This document shows positions 59,381 through 64,000 of a stretch of 64,000 nucleotides of DNA, in pieces (position 1 is the stretch's first letter; the number at the start of each line of letters is the position of its first letter). The translations under genes and the position numbers were made by a program. Under the pieces are notes generated by a model that had not been told where the DNA came from, did no database searches, and worked only from the letters and a program-made list of their open reading frames with translations. Source of the DNA: Massilia sp. CFBP 13721 (GTDB lineage Bacteria > Pseudomonadota > Gammaproteobacteria > Burkholderiales > Burkholderiaceae_D); contig NZ_JACYUY010000009.1 of NCBI RefSeq assembly GCF_014842025.1, forward strand, positions 86,938-150,937, read 5' to 3'.

Positions 59381-61297
59381 CTATTCGATGGAAAAGGCGA
59401 GCAGCACGTTGCCCGCGCGGCCGCCGTTGGTGCCGTAGCCGGAATTGACGAACACCATGCCGGCGCCGACCGTCGGACCCGAGCCGATCAGCGAGCCGCC
59501 GGCCGCGGCGACGCCGTTGACCGTCTCGAAATCGCGGTTGGTGTCGAACTCCCACAGCAGCCTGCCGTCGCCGCTGGCATGGGCGCGGAAGCCGCCGTCG
59601 ACGCTGCCGGCGAAGACCAGCCCGGGCACGACGCTGATGCCGACCGGCTGCGCGCCGTTGCAGCCGTAGCGCACCGAACCGCACAGCGGCGCGCCCGGCG
59701 CCGTCGTCCACAGGCGCCGGCCGCTGGCGGCGTCCACCGCATGCAGGCCGCCCGGCGCCGTGGAGGCGATGTCCGAGAGCGGGAAGAACACCGTCTCGCC
59801 GAGGGCGGCCGACCCCCATACGATGCCGCCCGCGGCGCCGCCGCTGCCGGCGCGGTACTGCCACACGAGGGCGCCTTCGCGCTCCGGATCGAGGGCATAC
59901 GCCACGCCCGATTTCTGGCCGACCACGATCAGCTCGCGCCCGCCGGCCCTGACCATCATGGGCGGGCTGGCGATATCGAGGTTCGGTCCGCTCTGGAACT
60001 GGCAGGCCGCGCGCTCGGCTTGCGCGCAGCCCGGCACCCAGACGTCGTCCGGCGTCAGCTGCACCGCCCAGCGCAGGGCGCCGCTGTCCAGGTCGAAGGC
60101 GAGCACCGAATCGGAATGGATCGCCTCCCCCGTATAACTGTTGCCGGTGCCGACATACACCAGCCGGCGCCGTTCGTCGACCAGCGGCGGCGCCCAGATC
60201 GCCGCGCCGGACGGACCCCAGATCGGGCGCCCTTCCTCGGTGACGCTCTCGAGCAGGCGCGCTTTCTCGGCGATCGTGTGGCTCTGCCACAGCAGCTTGC
60301 CGCTGGCGACGTCGAGCGCACTGAGGCTGCCGCGGAAGGTGCAGCAGTTTTCGCCCGGGGCGGCCACCGTGCTCCAGGACGACATCGGCACCAGGTAGCG
60401 CCCGCCCGCCAGCACGGGCGAGCCGGTAATGCGCGCCTTGGGCTGGGCGTCGACCTTGGTTTTCCACAGCAGCCTGCCGCTGTTGGCGTCGAGCGCATAG
60501 GCATTGCCGGCCATGTCGCCGAACAGCACGCCGTAGCGGGTGCGGTGGCGCTTGCTGGCGGCGGCGTCGAAGGTGACGACGCTGGCCGCGCCGCGCACGC
60601 CGGCTTCGGCCGCGAATTGCCAGTAGGTACAGCCGCTTTGCGCCGACAGCGAATACATCATGCCGCCCTGGCTGCCGACGAACAGCCGGTCCGCCGCGAA
60701 CACGGGCTGCGACCAGGCCGAGAACGAATCGGGAAAGCCGAAGGCCCAGCGCAGCTTGAGGCGCTTGACGTTGTCGGGATCGACGCCGGCGCTGGCGGCG
60801 GACTGGAAGCTGGCGTTGTCGGCGCCGTTGCCCCAGCCGTTCCAGCGCGGCGCCGCATCGGGGTCGCCCATCGGCGGATTGGCATCGCAGCGGCCGCGCC
60901 CGGGCGCCGCGCTGGCGGCGAGCTTCTTGCCGGTGACGTATTCGGCGATCAGGCGCCGCTCGCTGCCGCTCAGGGGATAGCCCTGCGCACGCATCACGCC
61001 CACCGTCAGCGCATGCACGATCGTCGATGGCGGGAAGGTCGCCAGCACCTGTTTGGAAGGCGCGCGGCTGCCGAGGAAGCCGCTGTGGCACGCGGCGCAA
61101 TGCTGGGTAAACAGTTTATCCGCCGCGTTGCGCGCCGGCGCCGCTGCGGTCGCCGAGGTGTTTGCCGAGGTAGTCGCCGCATAGGCCTCGCCCAGGCACC
61201 AGAACACGATCGCACACAGTACCGGCAAGGCGGCGCGGCCGCGCCGTGCGGCCCGCGAACGGGGTGCCGATCTGGACATGCTTGCAAGACGGGACAT
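59381..61297 (-). CDS. periplasmic PQQ-type beta-propeller dehydrogenase with cytochrome c motif
   Basis: A 638-aa secreted protein. A basic signal peptide (cleavage likely after AYA near 41) is followed by a small haem c segment, CAACH (about 68-72), then a bladed propeller. Repeated GxxxALDxxSGxLLW-type strands (GNAYALDANSGRLLW, GSLSALDVASGKLLW) are typical of PQQ enzymes. A Cys pair occurs in ENCCTF. The order haem first, propeller second resembles polyvinyl-alcohol-dehydrogenase-type quinohaemoproteins. As the first gene of unit D it may oxidise an alcohol of the exported peptide in the periplasm, perhaps as a last maturation step (inference). RBS CCAGGAG. Confidence 0.88.
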   Translation of the reverse strand: MSRLASMSRSAPRSRAARRGRAALPVLCAIVFWCLGEAYAATTSANTSATAAAPARNAADKLFTQHCAACHSGFLGSRAPSKQVLATFPPSTIVHALTVGVMRAQGYPLSGSERRLIAEYVTGKKLAASAAPGRGRCDANPPMGDPDAAPRWNGWGNGADNASFQSAASAGVDPDNVKRLKLRWAFGFPDSFSAWSQPVFAADRLFVGSQGGMMYSLSAQSGCTYWQFAAEAGVRGAASVVTFDAAASKRHRTRYGVLFGDMAGNAYALDANSGRLLWKTKVDAQPKARITGSPVLAGGRYLVPMSSWSTVAAPGENCCTFRGSLSALDVASGKLLWQSHTIAEKARLLESVTEEGRPIWGPSGAAIWAPPLVDERRRLVYVGTGNSYTGEAIHSDSVLAFDLDSGALRWAVQLTPDDVWVPGCAQAERAACQFQSGPNLDIASPPMMVRAGGRELIVVGQKSGVAYALDPEREGALVWQYRAGSGGAAGGIVWGSAALGETVFFPLSDIASTAPGGLHAVDAASGRRLWTTAPGAPLCGSVRYGCNGAQPVGISVVPGLVFAGSVDGGFRAHASGDGRLLWEFDTNRDFETVNGVAAAGGSLIGSGPTVGAGMVFVNSGYGTNGGRAGNVLLAFSIE

Positions 61298-61391
61298 GCG
61301 CTGCTCCTGGGATGTGCGCTACAAAACAAGCCTTCGCAGGCCTCTGGCGGTACCGGCGGCGGCCGCGTGAAAGCGCCCTCCCCGAGATCAA

Positions 61392-61424
61392 AATATATAG
61401 AAAGCTTGTTACGATCATGTAACG
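61392..61424 (-). promoter_or_regulatory. direct-repeat promoter of unit D
   Basis: Reading leftwards from 61424, CGTTAC-ATGAT-CGTAAC is followed by TATATT at 61397-61392, 27 bp from the repeat start, exactly as before unit A. The leader to the quinoprotein ATG is about 90 nt. Confidence 0.75.
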
Positions 61425-61512
61425 CTGTGGCGATTAATTCGACGCGGGCCGAGCCAGTGCGGGGAGAGGACAAATGGACGGCGCACGGGTTTTCTTGCGG
61501 CGCGCCGGGGCG

Positions 61513-61552
61513 AAAAAAAGCCACCGGTCATTCGAACGAATGAGCGGTGGCT
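61513..61552 (-). terminator. intrinsic terminator after the OsmC-YcaO gene
   Basis: A long near-perfect hairpin (61519-61534 with 61537-61552, one mismatch in 16 pairs, 2-nt loop) is followed on the transcribed strand by T7 (61519-61513). It isolates the OsmC-YcaO gene from unit D and marks the likely right border of the cluster. Confidence 0.93.
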
Positions 61553-61585
61553 GCGGGAATGGGTGTCCGGTCGCCCGGGACGGTA

Positions 61586-63778
61586 TTACAAGGTGCTGGC
61601 GCGCGCCTTGTGCAGCTTGCGGTAGCTGTCGATCAGGCGATGATGGCGGTCCAGCCCTTCCAGCTTCATGCTGGTCGGCGCCAGACCGAAGAAGCGCACG
61701 CTGCCGTCGACCGAGCCGAGCGCCGCGTCCATGCGCACGTCGCCGTACATGCGACGGAAGTTGTGGACGTAATCGTCCAGCGCCAGCTCGTCGTCCAGAA
61801 CCACTTCCAGCACCACGTTCAGTGCCTGGTAGAACAGGCGCCGCTCGACCGTGTTGTCGTTGTACTGCAAGAAGGCGCCGACCAGGTCGTGGGCGGCTTC
61901 GAACTCGTTCAGCGCCAGGTTGATCAGGAGGCGCAATTCGAGCACGGTCAGCTGGCCCCACTCGGTGTTCTCGTCGAACTCGATGCCGATCAGGCTGGCG
62001 ATGTCGGAGTGTTCGTCCAGCTCGTTGTTTTCCAGGCGATCCAGCAAATCCGACAGCTGCTCGTCGTCGAGGCGGTGCAGGTTCAGGATGTCTTCGCGGA
62101 ACAGCAGCGACTTGTTGGTGTTGTCCCAGACCAGGTCTTCGACCGGGTAGACTTCCGAATAGCCCGGCACCAGGATGCGGCAGGCGATGGCGCCCAGTTC
62201 GTCGTACACGGCCGTGTAGACTTCCTTGCCCATCTCTTCGAGGATGCCGAGCAGGGTCGCCGCTTCCTGCGCATTCGAGTCCTTGCCCTCGCCGGAGAAA
62301 TCCCATTCGACGAAGTCGTAGTCGGACCTGGCGCTGAAGAAGCGCCACGACACCACGCCGCTGGAATCGATGAAGTGCTCGACGAAGTTGTACGGCTCGG
62401 TCACGGCTTCGCTGGCGAAGGTCGGCTGCGGCAAGTCGTTCAAGCCTTCGAAGCTGCGGCCCTGCAGCAGTTCGGTCAGGCTGCGTTCCAGCGCCACCTC
62501 GAAGCTCGGGTGTGCACCAAACGAGGCGAACACGCCGCCGGTGCGCGGATTCATCAGGGTGACGCACATCACCGGATACAGGCCGCCGAGCGACGCATCC
62601 TTGACGAGCACCGGGAAGCCCTGCTCTTCCAGGCCTTTGATGCCGGCCACAATGCCGGGGTACTTCGCCAGCACTTCCTGCGGCACGTCCGGCAAGGCGA
62701 ATTCGCCTTCGAGGATCTCGCGTTTGACGGCGCGCTCGAAAATCTCGGACAGGCACTGCACCTGCGCCTCGGCCAGCGTATTCCCGGCGCTCATGCCGTT
62801 GCTGGCGTAGAGGTTCTCGATCAGGTTCGACGGGAAGTAGACGGTTGCGCCATCGGACTCGCGTTTGAACGGCAGCGAGACGATGCCACGTTTGGCGTTG
62901 CCGGAATTGGTGTCGACCAGGTGCGAGCCGCGCAGTTCGCCGTCCGGGTCATAGATGCCGCGGGTGTATTCGTCGAGGATTTCCTTCGGCAGCTTGTCGC
63001 TCCGCCCCGGCTTGAACCAGCGCTCGCTCGGGTAATGCACGAAGTCGGCGTTGGCGATGTCTTCGCCCCAGAACACGCCGGCGTAGAAGTGGTTGTTGTT
63101 CAGGCGTTCGATGTATTCGCCCAGCGCCGAGGCCAACGCGCTTTCCTTGGTCGCGCCCTTGCCGTTGGTGAAGCACATCGGCGAATGGGCGTCGCGGATG
63201 TGCAGCGACCACACGTTCGGCACGATGTTGCGCCACGACGCGATCTCGATCTTGATGCCCCAGCTGGCCAGCTGCGCCGACATGTTGGCGATGGTTTCTT
63301 CGAGGGCCAGGTCCTTGCCCGGAATGTAAGTGCGCGCCGCGGCATCGGGCCGCAGCGTCAGCAGCGCCTGGGCGTCGGCGTCCAGGCTTTCGACTTCCTC
63401 GATCACGAACTGCGGCCCTTCCTGCACCACTTTCTTGACGGTGCAGCGCTCGATCGAGCGCAGGATGCCCTGGCGGTCCTTGTCCGAGATATCGGCCGGC
63501 AGCTCGACCTGGATCTTGAAGATCTGCTTGTAGCGGTTTTCCGGGTCGACGATATTATTTTGCGACAGGCGGATGTTCTCGGTCGGGATGTCGCGGGTAT
63601 TGCAGTACAACTTCACGAAATAGGCCGCGCACAGGGCCGACGAAGCCAGGAAGTAATCGAAGGGACCCGGCGCCGAGCCGTCGCCCTTGTAGCGGATCGG
63701 CTGGTCGGCGATGACGGTGAAGTCGTCGAACTTGGCCTCCAGGCGCAGTTTGTCGAGGAAGTTGACTTTGATTTCCAT
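61586..63778 (-). CDS. OsmC-YcaO fusion protein
   Basis: A 730-aa protein from the ATG at 63778 (the open frame continues 29 codons upstream into AT-rich, non-coding-looking sequence). Residues 1-140 are OsmC/Ohr-like (GPFDYFLASSALCAAYFV). Residues 150-730 follow E. coli YcaO closely (TYIPGKD, CFTNGKGATKESALASALGEYIERL, YASNGMSAGNT, FASFGAHPSFEVALERSLTELLQGR, HFIDSSG, VRFFGL-type tail). YcaO enzymes activate amide backbones with ATP; the housekeeping type is tied to ribosomal protein S12 beta-methylthiolation. Its own terminators on both sides suggest it is a flanking gene rather than part of the biosynthetic cluster. No precursor peptide is seen beside it. Confidence 0.93.
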   Translation of the reverse strand: MEIKVNFLDKLRLEAKFDDFTVIADQPIRYKGDGSAPGPFDYFLASSALCAAYFVKLYCNTRDIPTENIRLSQNNIVDPENRYKQIFKIQVELPADISDKDRQGILRSIERCTVKKVVQEGPQFVIEEVESLDADAQALLTLRPDAAARTYIPGKDLALEETIANMSAQLASWGIKIEIASWRNIVPNVWSLHIRDAHSPMCFTNGKGATKESALASALGEYIERLNNNHFYAGVFWGEDIANADFVHYPSERWFKPGRSDKLPKEILDEYTRGIYDPDGELRGSHLVDTNSGNAKRGIVSLPFKRESDGATVYFPSNLIENLYASNGMSAGNTLAEAQVQCLSEIFERAVKREILEGEFALPDVPQEVLAKYPGIVAGIKGLEEQGFPVLVKDASLGGLYPVMCVTLMNPRTGGVFASFGAHPSFEVALERSLTELLQGRSFEGLNDLPQPTFASEAVTEPYNFVEHFIDSSGVVSWRFFSARSDYDFVEWDFSGEGKDSNAQEAATLLGILEEMGKEVYTAVYDELGAIACRILVPGYSEVYPVEDLVWDNTNKSLLFREDILNLHRLDDEQLSDLLDRLENNELDEHSDIASLIGIEFDENTEWGQLTVLELRLLINLALNEFEAAHDLVGAFLQYNDNTVERRLFYQALNVVLEVVLDDELALDDYVHNFRRMYGDVRMDAALGSVDGSVRFFGLAPTSMKLEGLDRHHRLIDSYRKLHKARASTL

Positions 63779-63846
63779 GGAAGTGTTCCAGTTGGTGGCG
63801 GCGACGGTCCGGCGTGATGCGTCGTCCCAGCCATATAACATTATGC

Positions 63847-63874
63847 AAAATATAAAGCCCTGCAAGGCAGGGCT
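63847..63874 (-). terminator. intrinsic terminator upstream of OsmC-YcaO
   Basis: A perfect 7-bp stem (AGCCCTG at 63856-63862 with 63868-63874), 5-nt loop, is followed on the transcribed strand by TTATATTTT. It probably ends the partial gene at the right edge. Between it and 63778 a CATAAT hexamer could serve the OsmC-YcaO gene, but no convincing -35 is seen. Confidence 0.75.
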
Positions 63875-63963
63875 GAACAGGTCAATGACTGAGCGAGATG
63901 CACGTCATTGCGGGAAGCCGCGATTGTCTCACATAGCAACCGGCGATGTCTCGGGACGAGCGC

Positions 63964-64000
63964 TTACCGTCGTAGCTCCGCCATGATCTTCTCGGCCAAA
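63964..64000 (-). CDS. C-terminal end of an unidentified gene
   Basis: Only the last 11 or so codons are inside the window, reading LAEKIMAELRR and then TAA (63966-63964). The terminator at 63847-63874 fits a gene ending here. Too little is visible to name it. Confidence 0.4.
   Translation of the reverse strand, partial: LAEKIMAELRR

Noticed and set aside
61586..63778. A ribosomally made azoline or thioamide peptide system based on the YcaO gene.
   Set aside because: The protein follows the housekeeping OsmC-YcaO type, has its own terminators, and no precursor peptide or partner dehydrogenase lies nearby.

Overview
The window is most of a large, high-GC non-ribosomal peptide / polyketide gene cluster. 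Every convincing gene lies on the minus strand. Composition, gene style and the OsmC-YcaO neighbour suggest a proteobacterium, perhaps a betaproteobacterium of the Massilia/Duganella/Janthinobacterium kind; that placement is inference. The cluster runs off the left edge inside an NRPS gene. Its right border appears to be near 61.5 kb, where a terminator separates it from an OsmC-YcaO gene that reads as flanking genome.

The cluster has four transcription units, all read right to left. Each is preceded by the same promoter architecture: an 11-bp-period direct repeat (CGTWAC-N5-CGTAAY) exactly 27 bp upstream of a -10-like hexamer (ending at 35582, 44406, 55051 and 61392). Unit A (35484 to beyond 1) is the assembly line: an A-T loading didomain, a reducing type I PKS (KS-AT-DH-ER-KR-ACP-TE), a 4,948-aa NRPS starting with an FkbH domain and carrying four C-A-T modules, a two-module NRPS (beta-Ala-like and Thr codes), and an NRPS whose first adenylation domain is degenerate. 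Unit B (44292 to 35731) holds a cation/proton antiporter, a MacA/MacB-type exporter, a CmlA-like diiron hydroxylase and a type II thioesterase. Unit C (54895 to 44703) holds a SyrC-like acyltransferase with a Cys nucleophile, a free-standing A domain, a free-standing carrier protein, a SyrB2-like non-haem iron halogenase (HxA), an NRPS module with a PLP decarboxylase embedded in its A domain, an HxD hydroxylase and a Sfp-type PPTase followed by a broken metallophosphoesterase. Unit D (61297 to 55212) holds a periplasmic quinoprotein with a cytochrome c motif, an ABC exporter pair, MbtH, a small unknown protein and a secreted four-repeat protein.

The main proposal has two parts. First, unit C resembles the syringomycin/cytotrienin-type 'chlorinate on a carrier, then shuttle' cassette. 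The degenerate A domain in the module at the left edge lacks A3, the A7 Asp and the A10 Lys but keeps an intact carrier protein. That makes it a natural in-trans acceptor for the chlorinated residue. Second, the 1,576-aa protein at 46.5-51.2 kb carries a whole PanP-like (aspartate 1-decarboxylase type) PLP domain between adenylation motifs A5 and A6. Its own A-domain code reads like a beta-alanine code, so it may make and activate beta-alanine in one polypeptide. I read the specificity codes by eye against GrsA-PheA numbering, so they are provisional.
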